From NCBI GenBank assembly GCA_023433925.1, contig JAEYTO010000069.1, positions 1 through 64,000 of the forward strand: a stretch of 64,000 nucleotides of DNA, written 5' to 3'. The notes under the pieces are model-generated. The model was not told where the DNA came from, did not search any database, and saw nothing but the letters and a program-made list of their open reading frames with translations. The position numbers were made by a program, and so were the translations under genes. The DNA comes from Pseudomonadota bacterium. Lineage in GTDB: Bacteria > Desulfobacterota > Desulfovibrionia > Desulfovibrionales > Desulfovibrionaceae. Below, piece by piece: positions 27,592 through 38,056 of the stretch. The first letter of the stretch is position 1. Each line of letters starts with the position of its first letter.

Positions 27592-29865
27592 ATGGAATCA
27601 CGCACACCCGAGCGGCTGCCTCCGGGCGGAGGCGGGAGGCCGCGGTCCGGCGCGGGCTGGAGGCCCGCCATCAGCACCATCCTGGCGGGTCTGCGGCGGG
27701 CCACGGGCCATGAGTACCAAGGCTGCGCGCGCGGCAAGCTCCTGCGCCGCATCCGCAGGCGCATGCACGTGGTCGGAGCGGCCACGCCCGCCCAATATGC
27801 CGGGCTCCTGGCGGAGAACCCGGACGAGCTCCTCTCGCTGCATCGCGCCCTGCTCATGCATATGAAGCGGGAGGCCCGGCTCGGAGCGGTCGAGCGGGAG
27901 CGGCACGAGCATGAGGAGCTCTACCGGGCGTTCGTGGAGAAGGCCTCGGACATCATCGCTCGTCTCGACCGCCAGGGCCGCTGTCTGTATGTCAATCCGG
28001 CCCTGGTGGCGGCCACGGGCATCTCCGACGATTTCATCGTCGGCAGGCACATCAATGAGTTGGAGATAGGGGCGCGGGCGGCGAGCCAGTTCGAGGAGGC
28101 CGTGGACCATGTCTTCGCCACGGGCCGGGAGACGGTTCTGGAGATGGAGTACACCCTGGCCGGAGGTCCGCGCCACCTGCACATGCGTTTCGCGCCGGAG
28201 CGGGACCGCGCGGGAGGGGTGGCCGGCGTGCTGGCCGTGGGGCGCGACATCACGGAGCTGCACAGGGCCAGGCAGGAGCTGCGCCAAGCCAAGGCCGAGG
28301 CCGAGGCGCGGGCGCGGGAACTCGACGCGGCCATCGAGGCCATGCCCGGCGGCTTCATCCTCTATGACCGGAATCTGAATATAAAGGCCATGAACAACGT
28401 GGCCCGCGCCGACCTGGGATACGGCTCCGAGAACGCGGACCTGTCCAGCGCGGAGGGGCTCGGGCGCATCGGCCTGCGTTGGCCGGACGGGCGGCCCATG
28501 ACCCCGGAGATGTTTCCCGCCGCTCGCGCCCTCAAGGGCGAGGTGGTGATGAACGAGGAGCTGATCCTTCGGCCCCAGGATCGGGATTCCGCCCGACATC
28601 TGGCCATCAGTGCGGCCCCCGTGGCCGGGGACCGTGGCGCGGCGCGGGGCGCGGTAGTGACCATCCGGGACATCACCGGCAGGAAGCGCATGGAGCGCGA
28701 GCTGCGCGCGGCCAAGGAGGAGGCCGAGGCCGCCAGCCGGACCAAGAGCGAGTTCCTGGCCAACATGAGCCACGAGATACGCACGCCCATCTCGGGCATC
28801 CTGGGGCTGACCGAGGTCATGCTCATGAAGGGCGGCGCTCCGGAGATCATGGAGCGCCTGAAGCTCATTCGCCAATCGGGCCGCTCGCTCATGTTCATCA
28901 TCAACGACATCCTCGACCTGTCGCGCATCGAGGCCGGAGCCATGGCGCTCGCGCACGTCGACTTCGCCCTGGAGCCCATGCTCCAGGCGGCCCTGGCCCT
29001 GTTCGAGCACGCGGCCGAGGCCAAAGGCCTGCGCCTGGAGCTCCGCCTGGGCCAGGGCCTGCCCGCCAGAGCGCGCGGGGACGAGCACCGGCTGGCCCAG
29101 GTATTGCGCAACCTCCTGTCCAACGCGGTCAAGTTCACGGAGCAGGGCGGCATACGGCTTACGGCCGAGCTGGAAGGCTGGCGGGACGACACGGCCATGG
29201 TCGCCTTCAGCGTCGAGGACACGGGCTCTGGAATTCCCGCCGAACGGCTCGCCGAGCTGTTCCAGAACTTTGTCCAACTCGACAGCTCCTATGCCAAGCG
29301 GCACGGGGGCACCGGCCTGGGATTGGCCATCTCCAAGCGGCTGGTGAGCCTCATGGGCGGTGACCTGCATGTCGAGAGCGCGCCGCGCGTCGGGAGCAGG
29401 TTCTTCTTCACCATCACGCTGCAGCAGGCCGCCCAAGGCCCCTGGAGCATGGCCTGGGCCAGCGGGGATGCCTCCGTCGAGGCGGCCGCCCTGCGCATCC
29501 TGGTGGCCGAGGACAACCAGATCAACCAGGCCGTCCTCGAATCGGAGCTGCGGGAAAAGGGCCACAGGCCCCTCGTAGTGGGCGACGGCCGGCAGGCCTT
29601 GGAGGCGCTGAGCCGGGAGCCTTTCGACCTGGTGCTCATGGATGTGCAGATGCCGGAGATGGACGGTCTGGAGGCCACGCGGCTCATCCGTGAGTCGGAC
29701 CAAGCCTGGAGCGCGGTGCCCATCGTGGCCCTGACGGCCTATGCCATGAAGGGCGACCGTGAGCGCTTCCTGGCCGTCGGCATGGACGACTACCTGTCCA
29801 AGCCCATCGACTTCGACCTGCTGCACGGCATGTTGCGCAGATTGGCCAGCCGGCGCCGGTCATAG
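27592..29865 (+). CDS. Hybrid histidine kinase with CheR-like N-terminal segment, two PAS domains and receiver
   Basis: This 757-residue soluble kinase opens with about 75 residues resembling the N-terminal helical domain of CheR methyltransferases (TGHEYQGCARGKLLRRIRRRM-like, then NPDELLSLHRALLM), but the methyltransferase core is absent. PAS domains follow near 105-225 and 245-365, then HisKA (FLANMSHEIRTPISGIL), an ATPase domain (LLSNAVKFTEQG, DTGSGIPAE, GTGLGLAISKRL) and a receiver (VAEDNQIN, LVLMDVQMP, YLSKPID). GAGGGA precedes the ATG. It is monocistronic. Confidence 0.9.
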   Translation: MESRTPERLPPGGGGRPRSGAGWRPAISTILAGLRRATGHEYQGCARGKLLRRIRRRMHVVGAATPAQYAGLLAENPDELLSLHRALLMHMKREARLGAVERERHEHEELYRAFVEKASDIIARLDRQGRCLYVNPALVAATGISDDFIVGRHINELEIGARAASQFEEAVDHVFATGRETVLEMEYTLAGGPRHLHMRFAPERDRAGGVAGVLAVGRDITELHRARQELRQAKAEAEARARELDAAIEAMPGGFILYDRNLNIKAMNNVARADLGYGSENADLSSAEGLGRIGLRWPDGRPMTPEMFPAARALKGEVVMNEELILRPQDRDSARHLAISAAPVAGDRGAARGAVVTIRDITGRKRMERELRAAKEEAEAASRTKSEFLANMSHEIRTPISGILGLTEVMLMKGGAPEIMERLKLIRQSGRSLMFIINDILDLSRIEAGAMALAHVDFALEPMLQAALALFEHAAEAKGLRLELRLGQGLPARARGDEHRLAQVLRNLLSNAVKFTEQGGIRLTAELEGWRDDTAMVAFSVEDTGSGIPAERLAELFQNFVQLDSSYAKRHGGTGLGLAISKRLVSLMGGDLHVESAPRVGSRFFFTITLQQAAQGPWSMAWASGDASVEAAALRILVAEDNQINQAVLESELREKGHRPLVVGDGRQALEALSREPFDLVLMDVQMPEMDGLEATRLIRESDQAWSAVPIVALTAYAMKGDRERFLAVGMDDYLSKPIDFDLLHGMLRRLASRRRS

Positions 29866-29901
29866 GGGCGCGTCCGGAAGGCTAAGCCGGCTTGCGCTTG
29901 A

Positions 29902-29945
29902 GCCGGGAGAGAGCGCTGCCCTCTCCCGGTTGATCCCCGAAATGC
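29902..29945 (+). repeat. Dispersed hairpin repeat, family A (first hairpin only)
   Basis: GCCGGGAGAGAGCGC/GCCCTCTCCCGGT forms the first hairpin; the second module is missing. It lies between two convergent genes. Confidence 0.55.
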
Positions 29946-29946
29946 G

Positions 29947-30063
29947 TTAGCCGACCTTCTTCATGGGCTGGTCGCAGCACACGAGGGTGCCCTGGCCGCC
30001 CTTCTCGACCTTGACCACCTGCCCGCACAGATCGCACTTGTAAGTCTCGCCGCTGTTGGCCAT
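29947..30063 (-). CDS. Desulforedoxin
   Basis: This 38-residue protein matches desulforedoxin, a small homodimeric rubredoxin-like electron carrier with one Fe(Cys)4 site per chain. It reads MANSGETYKCDLCGQVVKV and then TLVCCDQPMKKVG. The pairs CDLC (10, 13) and CC (29, 30) match the diagnostic Cys-X2-Cys and adjacent Cys-Cys. AAAGGAG six bases before the ATG supports it. The same fold forms the N-terminal domain of class I desulfoferrodoxins, which neelaredoxin at 2887-3279 lacks. It is monocistronic. Confidence 0.93.
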   Translation of the reverse strand: MANSGETYKCDLCGQVVKVEKGGQGTLVCCDQPMKKVG

Positions 30064-30124
30064 GACTGTCTCCTTTAGCTCAAGGGTTCAAAGGGATTAG
30101 CCGCCATCCTAGCACAACCCAGCG

Positions 30125-30787
30125 CTATGGCAAGCCCGCCTCGCCGCGCGCGGACAACGCTTGGATGTCCGCGGCCAGGGCCTGGAGAATGCCCGTGAGC
30201 GCCCGGTTCATGGCCGCGACCAGCCCCATGGGAGAGTTCTCGGGCAGGTCGGCCTCCAGGCGGCGCTCGCTGCTCAGCAGCACCCGGCGCCCGGAGGTCC
30301 GTTCGTCCAGGAGGAAGAACTGCGCTGCGACCACGGCCTTGCCCTGGCCGTCGGTGAAGTCGCCGTACAGCTCCGTGATCAGGCCTTCCAGGACGAAGTC
30401 GTGCGGCAGGCCGCTGCCGGGCAGGGCCACGTGGCGGAACAGGCCGGCCTTGCCCAGCCATGAGCGCACCTGTTGGGTGACCAGCTCGCCGGGCTGGGCC
30501 AGGAAAAGATGGTAGTAATCGGTCGCGTAGCTTGAAGGCCCCAGGCGGTAGGTCAGTTCGCGCGTGTTGAAGGGCGGGGCCACGCGCACCTCGCGCACGA
30601 GGAGCGTGCCTTCCAGGGCTGGACTGGCCAGGCTCGCTGGCGGTGGCGCGGCGTCGAGGACGTAAAAGCTTTTGGGCGGCTCGTCCTGTCGCAGGGCGCC
30701 GAGGCAGCCGGCCAGGAAGAGGGCCGGACAGGCCAGCAGCGCGACGATCACGAGGGGCGAAAGAGCATGGGCTCGGCGCGTCATCAT
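30125..30787 (-). CDS. ABC-type transport auxiliary lipoprotein (PqiC/ABC_trans_aux-like)
   Basis: This 220-residue lipoprotein has a type II signal peptide with lipobox LAGC (Cys near residue 28), then KSFYVLDAAPP, VREVRVAPPFNTRELTYRLG and YYHLFLAQPGELVTQQVRSWL, the pattern of the auxiliary lipoprotein family. Its ATG overlaps the stop of the MlaD-like gene (ATGA), so it is the last gene of the Mla-type operon. It may anchor the MCE protein to the outer membrane or take the place of the soluble MlaC shuttle, which is not in the operon. Confidence 0.85.
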   Translation of the reverse strand: MMTRRAHALSPLVIVALLACPALFLAGCLGALRQDEPPKSFYVLDAAPPPASLASPALEGTLLVREVRVAPPFNTRELTYRLGPSSYATDYYHLFLAQPGELVTQQVRSWLGKAGLFRHVALPGSGLPHDFVLEGLITELYGDFTDGQGKAVVAAQFFLLDERTSGRRVLLSSERRLEADLPENSPMGLVAAMNRALTGILQALAADIQALSARGEAGLP

Positions 30788-31944
30788 CGGCTTCCGAAGG
30801 GGTTTGGGCTTACCTCGCGCGGGGGCTGGCCCAGCAGGGCGCGCGAGGGGTTCTGGCGCAGGTCCTCGGCCAGGACGTTCAGATTGTCCAGGAGCGTGTT
30901 CAGGCTGGACAGCATGGCCTCGATGGACTGGCGCTGGCTCAGGGTCAGGTCGCTCACGTTGCCGGCCAGCATACTCAAGCGTTGGGATGCCCGGCCGAAA
31001 TCCCCGGACGCGGCACGGATGTCGTCCATGATCGCTGGCAGTTGGGCCAGGCCGCGCTTCAAACCGGGATCGGCCAGTACCTCGCGCAGGGCCTCGGCTG
31101 TCCGGGCAAAGCTCGCGGAAGTCTGGCGCAGGGAGCGAGCCAGGGACAGCACATCCTCCTCGGCGCCCTCGGACATGCGCCGCAGGCTGGCCATGGTCCT
31201 GGAGGCGTCGCTCACGGCGGCCGGAATCTCGGGGCTCGCCAGCAGCGCCCTGGCCTGGCTCGCCGTGGCGCGCAGCTCGGCCATGGTCTGGGCCAGGAGC
31301 TTGCCCAGGCTTTCCACGTCGGCGTCCTTGAGGGTCTTGTCCATGGTGGCGATGATCGCGTTGACCGAGGCCACCAGCCCGCCGAAGTCGATCTTGGCGA
31401 TCTGGTCCAGAGTCGAGGAGATGCTGTTGAGCACCTTTTCCACGCGGCTGAACGTGCTGGGCGCCGAGGGGATATACACGGTCTTCGGCTGCCAATTGAT
31501 GGGCAGAAGCGGGTTGCGCTCGGGATCGAGGTAGTCGATTTCGAGGTAGACGACGCCCGTGAGGCCTATGGTGGTCAGACGCACGCGCAGCCCCCGCTCG
31601 ATGCGCTCACGCAGTTCAATGCCGGATCTCTGGGCGGCCAGGCCTTCAATGACCTCCCGGCGCAGCTCCATGCGCACGAGCACGTAGCGTTCGGCCTCTT
31701 TCTTCGCGGAAGGGTAGGCCTCGGCCAGGAAGTCGATCTCCGACACGCTGCCGATGTCCACGCCCCGGTACTTGACCGCCGAGCCCCGCTCCAGGCCTTC
31801 CACGGACTCATTGAAGTAGCTCTCGGCCGGCACGGTCTCGGTGAACAGCCTGCCCAGCCCGAAGGCGACGGTAAGCCCGGCCATGAGCAGCAGGCCCACG
31901 AGGACGAACAGGCCGAGCCTGAAGTATTTGCTGTCCTGCGCCAT
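30784..31944 (-). CDS. mlaD: MlaD-type MCE-domain lipid-transport protein
   Basis: This 386-residue protein has one N-terminal membrane helix (LGLFVLVGLLLMAGLTVAFG). The MCE domain follows (ESYFNESVEGLERGSAVKYRGV, VRLTTIGLTGVVYLEIDY), with a long helical C-terminal part containing coiled-coil repeats up to residue 380. MlaD hexamers bind phospholipid and sit on the permease in the periplasm. The C-terminal extension is longer than the short E. coli MlaD and resembles PqiB-/Mce-like helical tails. It abuts mlaF upstream (TAGATG). Confidence 0.9.
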   Translation of the reverse strand: MAQDSKYFRLGLFVLVGLLLMAGLTVAFGLGRLFTETVPAESYFNESVEGLERGSAVKYRGVDIGSVSEIDFLAEAYPSAKKEAERYVLVRMELRREVIEGLAAQRSGIELRERIERGLRVRLTTIGLTGVVYLEIDYLDPERNPLLPINWQPKTVYIPSAPSTFSRVEKVLNSISSTLDQIAKIDFGGLVASVNAIIATMDKTLKDADVESLGKLLAQTMAELRATASQARALLASPEIPAAVSDASRTMASLRRMSEGAEEDVLSLARSLRQTSASFARTAEALREVLADPGLKRGLAQLPAIMDDIRAASGDFGRASQRLSMLAGNVSDLTLSQRQSIEAMLSSLNTLLDNLNVLAEDLRQNPSRALLGQPPREVSPNPFGSR

Positions 31945-32721
31945 CTATGCGGGCTCCGCCTCGCGCCTGAAGAAGCGCCTGACCAGTTCGTTGTCCGAAG
32001 CATCGCGAAGCTCGCGGGGGGCGCCCTGGGCCACGATGGATTTCGACTCCTTGGAGAGCATTACCACCCTGTCGGCGATGGTGTAAATGGAAGGCAGCTC
32101 GTGCGTGACAACCACGAAGGTTATGCCCAGGCTGTCCCGGAGTTTCAGGATGAGCTGGTCCAGCCCGGCCGAGGTGCTGGGGTCCAGGCCGGCCGAGGGT
32201 TCGTCCAGGAAGACGATCTTGGGGTCCAGGGCCATGGCCCTGGCGATGGCCGCGCGCTTGCGCATGCCGCCCGACAGCTCCGCGGGCAGAAGATGGCCCG
32301 TGCCGGCCAGGCCCACCAGGGCCAGCTTGATGCAGGCGATGAAGTCCATGGCCTCGCGCGGCAGCATGGTGAACTCCTCCATGGGCAGGCGCAGGTTCTC
32401 CAGCACGGTCATGGAGCCGAACAGAGCGCCGGACTGGTAGGAGACGCCGATCTTGCCGAGGATGCGCCGGCGCGTGGGCTCGTCGGCCAAGGCCATGTCG
32501 TCGCCGTCGATGAGGATGCTGCCCTCGGCGGGCTGGTGGAGCCCGATCATGTGCTTGAGCAGCGTGCTCTTGCCGCTGCCCGAGCCGCCGAGGATGGCCA
32601 GCACCTCGCCCGCCCGGACGGCGAAGTCGATGTCCCGGAGCACGGTCTTGTCCCCGTAGACGGCCTTGAGCCCGCGGACCTGGATGATGTCCGGCCTGTC
32701 CTTCCGCCAGTCCATATTCAT
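31945..32721 (-). CDS. mlaF: MlaF-type ABC ATPase for phospholipid transport
   Basis: This 258-residue ATPase has Walker A LGGSGSGKST near residue 43, Q-loop VSYQSGALF, the signature ELSGGMRKRAAIARAM, Walker B IVFLDEPSAGLDP and H-loop VVVTHEL. These are the MlaF/Ttg2A-family motifs. Its ATG overlaps the mlaE stop by four bases. It powers lipid movement between inner membrane and MlaD. Confidence 0.92.
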   Translation of the reverse strand: MNMDWRKDRPDIIQVRGLKAVYGDKTVLRDIDFAVRAGEVLAILGGSGSGKSTLLKHMIGLHQPAEGSILIDGDDMALADEPTRRRILGKIGVSYQSGALFGSMTVLENLRLPMEEFTMLPREAMDFIACIKLALVGLAGTGHLLPAELSGGMRKRAAIARAMALDPKIVFLDEPSAGLDPSTSAGLDQLILKLRDSLGITFVVVTHELPSIYTIADRVVMLSKESKSIVAQGAPRELRDASDNELVRRFFRREAEPA

Positions 32722-33863
32722 ATCCCCAGGGCGAAGAAGACCACGGCGAAGAGGCCGTCGGTCACGGCGATGAGCACAAGCCCGGTGACCACGGCCGAGG
32801 TCGTGGACCGGCCCACGGCGCTGGCCCCAGCGCCCGTGGCCAGCCCTTTCTGGCAGCCGACGGCGGCCACGATGATGCTGAAGGCCACGGCCTTGAGCAG
32901 GCCGCCGGCGATATCCAGCAGGGTGACCATGTACAGGATGCGGTTGATGTAGGTCACGAGCGGATAGCCGAAGCCCATGACCACGAAGGAGCCGCCGGCC
33001 AGGGCGAAGAGATTGAAGAAGGTGGTCAGGATGGGCGTGACCAAGAGGGCCGCCAGGATGCGCGGCAGGGCCAGGAACTGCATCGGACTGATGCCCATGG
33101 TCCGCAGGGCGTCGATCTCCTCGTTGACCTTCATGGTCCCGATCTCGGCCGCGAAGGCCGAGCCCGAACGTCCGGCCAGGAGGATGGCCGTGGTCAGCGT
33201 GCCCAGCTCGCGGAACATGGCCAGGCCCAGCAGGTCGGCCACGAACAGCTCGGCTCCGAAGCGCGCCATGGGCACGGCGGACTGGAAGGCCATGACCAGG
33301 CCCATGAGCGTGCCCACGAGGGCGATGATGGGCAGGCCGTTGACCCCGGCCTCCTCGGCCACGCCGAGCACGTCCTTCCAGCGCACCCGGCGCGGGTTGC
33401 GCGCTGCGGCCCCGAGCGCGGCCAGGCACTGGCCCACGAAGGCCACGAAGTCGGCCAGATTGCCGGATATCTCCACCGTGCGACGCCCGACCTCCGCGAT
33501 GAAGCCTGGCCTGGGAGGCTCTTCGCCGCTCGACGGCTCGGGCGCCTCGCGCCTGTAAAGCTCCAGGAGCCCGGCGAACTCGCCGGCCAGGCCGCGCACC
33601 TCCAGCTCGCCGCCGGCCTCGCGGGCGGCCTGCTCCAGGCGCAGGATGAGCGAGGCCCCGGCCCCGTCCAGGTAATCCACGCCGGAAGCGTCCGCCACGA
33701 CCCCACGGCCGCCGGCAGCGGAGACGAGGCCCAGGGCCTGTGTCCACACGGCGGCCGCGCCGTGGCTGTCGAGCCGGCCCTGGAACGCCAGGAGAGGCCT
33801 CCCGCCTTCCTCGTCGAGCCTCACCCTGGCGGGGGGCGCGCCGTGTTCCCTCTTGCGCATCAT
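32718..33863 (-). CDS. mlaE: MlaE-type permease fused to STAS domain
   Basis: This 381-residue protein joins a STAS domain (about residues 12-110; LLAFQGRLDSHGA, VVADASGVDYLDGAGASLI) to an MlaE permease (GVNGLPIIALVGTLMGLVMAFQ, FAAEIGTMKVNEEIDALRTMGI). In E. coli the STAS protein MlaB is separate and regulates MlaF; here it is fused to the permease. GAGGAAG just before the ATG at 33863 decides the start over 33887. It heads the operon mlaE-mlaF-mlaD-lipoprotein. Confidence 0.92.
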   Translation of the reverse strand: MMRKREHGAPPARVRLDEEGGRPLLAFQGRLDSHGAAAVWTQALGLVSAAGGRGVVADASGVDYLDGAGASLILRLEQAAREAGGELEVRGLAGEFAGLLELYRREAPEPSSGEEPPRPGFIAEVGRRTVEISGNLADFVAFVGQCLAALGAAARNPRRVRWKDVLGVAEEAGVNGLPIIALVGTLMGLVMAFQSAVPMARFGAELFVADLLGLAMFRELGTLTTAILLAGRSGSAFAAEIGTMKVNEEIDALRTMGISPMQFLALPRILAALLVTPILTTFFNLFALAGGSFVVMGFGYPLVTYINRILYMVTLLDIAGGLLKAVAFSIIVAAVGCQKGLATGAGASAVGRSTTSAVVTGLVLIAVTDGLFAVVFFALGI

Positions 33864-33961
33864 ATCTTCCTCTCGCGGCTTTCCCACGGGCAGCCCCCTA
33901 TGTTAGCCTGTCAGGGCCGTCTTGGCGATCACGGACACGCAGGTGGCGAGCGAGGTGGCGC

Positions 33962-34669
33962 ATGGCCGGACGGATTTTCGAGAGTGAAGAGTACAGGAAT
34001 CGCGTCGGGGCCTTTGCCGATCGCGTCGACGCGGGGCGGATGCTCGGAGAGATGTTGGCCCCGGAATACGAGGCTCTGCCCGGCGGGCTCGTGCTGGCCA
34101 TCCCCTCGGGCGGCGTGCCCGTGGGCCTGGAGGTGGGCCGCAGGCTGCGCCTGCCCATGGACCTGGTCATCGCGCGCAAGCTTCAGATCCCCGGCGACAC
34201 CGAGGCGGGCTTCGGGGCCATGGCTCTGGGCGGCGAGGCGCACCTGAACGAACCCATGGTCGCGCGCCTGGGGCTCACGCAGGAGGAGATCGACGCCGAG
34301 CGGCGCACGGTGGAGGCGGAGCTGGCCAGGCGCAACGAGCTTCTGCGCGCCGGCAAGCCGTCGCCGGATGTTCGCGAGCGCACGGCCATCGTGGTCGATG
34401 ACGGACTGGCCACGGGCTACACCATGCAGGCCGCGCTGCGCGATCTGCGCTCGCGCGGGGCGGCCGGGATCGTCGTGGCCGTGCCCACGGCCCCCGTGGA
34501 GACCGCCCGCAGGCTGGCCGGCATGGCCGACGCCGTCTACTGCCTGAGCATCCAGGACTACTACCCGTTCGCCGTGGCTTCGGCCTACCGGGAGTGGCGC
34601 GATCTGACTCGCGAGGAGGTGGCGGGCATGCTGCGCCTGGCGGGATTCCGGCCTGGCGGCCGAGGCTAG
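33962..34669 (+). CDS. Phosphoribosyltransferase-family protein
   Basis: This 235-residue protein has a type I phosphoribosyltransferase fold: the PRPP loop AIVVDDGLATGYTM near residue 140, LAIPSGGVPVGLEV near 40 and MDLVIARKLQIPG. Such stand-alone proteins often resemble the PRTase part of larger alpha/beta-hydrolase fusions and have no assigned substrate. Start ATG 33962 has GAGG upstream; the divergent mlaE start is about 100 bases away. Confidence 0.8.
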   Translation: MAGRIFESEEYRNRVGAFADRVDAGRMLGEMLAPEYEALPGGLVLAIPSGGVPVGLEVGRRLRLPMDLVIARKLQIPGDTEAGFGAMALGGEAHLNEPMVARLGLTQEEIDAERRTVEAELARRNELLRAGKPSPDVRERTAIVVDDGLATGYTMQAALRDLRSRGAAGIVVAVPTAPVETARRLAGMADAVYCLSIQDYYPFAVASAYREWRDLTREEVAGMLRLAGFRPGGRG

Positions 34670-34671
34670 CC

Positions 34672-35682
34672 GTGGCCGGCCAGGCGGTCACGGGAGCCGG
34701 ACTCGTCGCGGGCACGTCTCGCCTCAAGGCCGTGATCAACGCCGGAGCGGGCGTCAGGCCCACCGCCGAGCGCCAGGGCCTTGCCCTGGCCCTGGAGCAG
34801 GCCTTTGCCGCCCACGGCTTGCAGGCGGATATCGAGCTGGCGCCGGCAGTGGATTTCGAGGCCGCCGTGCGCCGTGCCGCGACAGGGCCGTGGAGGGCGG
34901 TGGCCGTGGGCGGGGGCGACGGGAGCCTCGGCTCCGCGGCGCGCATCCTGTCCAGGATGCGCAAGCCCATGGCCGTGCTGCCCATGGGCACCATGAACTA
35001 TTTCGCCCGCCTGCTGAACATCCCCCTGGACCTGGACGGCGCAACGGCCGTCATCGCGGCCGGCAACCTCGGGCCCGTGGACGCCGTCGAAGTCAACGGC
35101 CGCTTCTTCGTCAGCCACTGCACCCTGGGCATCCATCCGAGCTTCGTGAGCGAGCGCATACGCTTGCAGCACGGCCGGGGCTGGTTCAAGCCCCTGGCCA
35201 TGGTCTGGGCCTTGCTCAAGAGCCTGGTGCGCTACACCGTGCTGCGGGTGGAGATCGTGCACGACGGCCGCCGCGAGTCGCTGCGCACGCCGTTCGTCAT
35301 GGTCGGCAACAGCCTGAGCGCCCTGAATCCCCTGGCCTTCCGCACGCGCTGCGCGGCGCTCGACGACGGGCTCATGGCCTTGATCATCGGCCGCCGCCTG
35401 GGCCGCCTGGGGCTCGTGGCCTCGGCCGCGCGCACCTTCTTGGGCCGCCTGGACCCCGAGCGGGACTTCCGGCTGCTGCACCTGCCCGAGTGCGTCGTGC
35501 ACGTGGATCGGAAGCTGGTCAGCGTGACCCTGGACGGCGAGCTTGACAGGCTCGCCCCGCCCCTGCGCTTCCGCATTCTGCCCGGCGCGTTGACCATGCT
35601 CCTGCCCGACGCCGCGACCGTGGCTCCGGGGCGGGAGCCCTGCCTCATGAAACCCGGCGACGATCAGGAGGAACGGCCATGA
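34672..35682 (+). CDS. Diacylglycerol kinase-family lipid kinase
   Basis: This protein of about 336 residues has the DAGK catalytic domain: the VGGGDGSLGSAA nucleotide-binding loop, the PMGTMNYFARLL motif (usual form P-GT-N-FAR), and a C-terminal beta sandwich with VTLDGEL near the end. It should phosphorylate a lipid such as diacylglycerol at the membrane; the exact substrate cannot be read. GTG at 34672 begins three bases after the upstream stop, so the start is tentative but fits translational coupling with the phosphoribosyltransferase and with the next gene. Confidence 0.82.
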   Translation: MAGQAVTGAGLVAGTSRLKAVINAGAGVRPTAERQGLALALEQAFAAHGLQADIELAPAVDFEAAVRRAATGPWRAVAVGGGDGSLGSAARILSRMRKPMAVLPMGTMNYFARLLNIPLDLDGATAVIAAGNLGPVDAVEVNGRFFVSHCTLGIHPSFVSERIRLQHGRGWFKPLAMVWALLKSLVRYTVLRVEIVHDGRRESLRTPFVMVGNSLSALNPLAFRTRCAALDDGLMALIIGRRLGRLGLVASAARTFLGRLDPERDFRLLHLPECVVHVDRKLVSVTLDGELDRLAPPLRFRILPGALTMLLPDAATVAPGREPCLMKPGDDQEERP

Positions 35683-36038
35683 TCCGGATCAAGCGCATCT
35701 ACGACCCGTACAGCCCGGAGGACGGGCGGCGCGTCCTGGTGGACCGCGTCTGGCCGCGCGGTATGCGCAAGGACGAGGCGGGACTCGACGAGTGGCTCAA
35801 GGACCTGGCGCCGAGCACGGCCCTGCGCAAGTGGTTCGGCCATGACCCGGTCCGCTGGGAGGACTTCCAGGCCCGCTATCGCGCGGAGCTGGACGCTCCC
35901 GAATCCCGTGAACTCCTGGAGCGGCTGGCGCGTGAGGCTGAGACGGGAACGGTGACGCTCCTGTACGGCGCCAAGGACGAGCGGCACAACCAGGCCGTGG
36001 TCATCAGGCAACTCGTGGAGGAGCGGCTGAAAAAGTAG
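35679..36038 (+). CDS. DUF488-family protein (YeaO-like)
   Basis: This 119-residue protein matches DUF488: IKRIYDPYSPEDGRRVLVDR, then VWPRGMRKDEAGLDEWLKDLAPS, LRKWFGHDP and TLLYGAKDERHNQA. The family has no confirmed activity. Its ATG overlaps the stop of the lipid-kinase gene by four bases, and it ends the three-gene plus-strand cluster. Confidence 0.9.
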   Translation: MIRIKRIYDPYSPEDGRRVLVDRVWPRGMRKDEAGLDEWLKDLAPSTALRKWFGHDPVRWEDFQARYRAELDAPESRELLERLAREAETGTVTLLYGAKDERHNQAVVIRQLVEERLKK

Positions 36039-36058
36039 GCCAGGCCAAAAAGCAGCGC

Positions 36059-36086
36059 GGCCCGCCGGGCGTTTGCCTGACGGGCC
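36059..36086. terminator. Bidirectional hairpin between convergent genes
   Basis: GGCCCG/CGGGCC arms with an inner CGGGC/GCCTG stem form a two-step hairpin between the DUF488 gene (plus) and typA (minus). The flanks are A-rich on the left and T/A-rich on the right. Confidence 0.6.
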
Positions 36087-36113
36087 GATATATTCGCTAT
36101 GGGATAAGAGAGC

Positions 36114-37961
<1,848 letters not shown>

Positions 37962-38056
37962 AGAAGTCCTTGAAGGGATAACAGGATGTGCGAATCGGGA
38001 ATGGGATTGGCGCGGGGCGTGGGATACCATGTCCCGGCCGGAAGTCAATGGATTTT

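Noticed and set aside
31945..33747. A 600-residue fusion of unknown sequence with MlaF
   Set aside because: The upstream part is the shadow of mlaE; mlaF starts at 32721 with an ATGA overlap.
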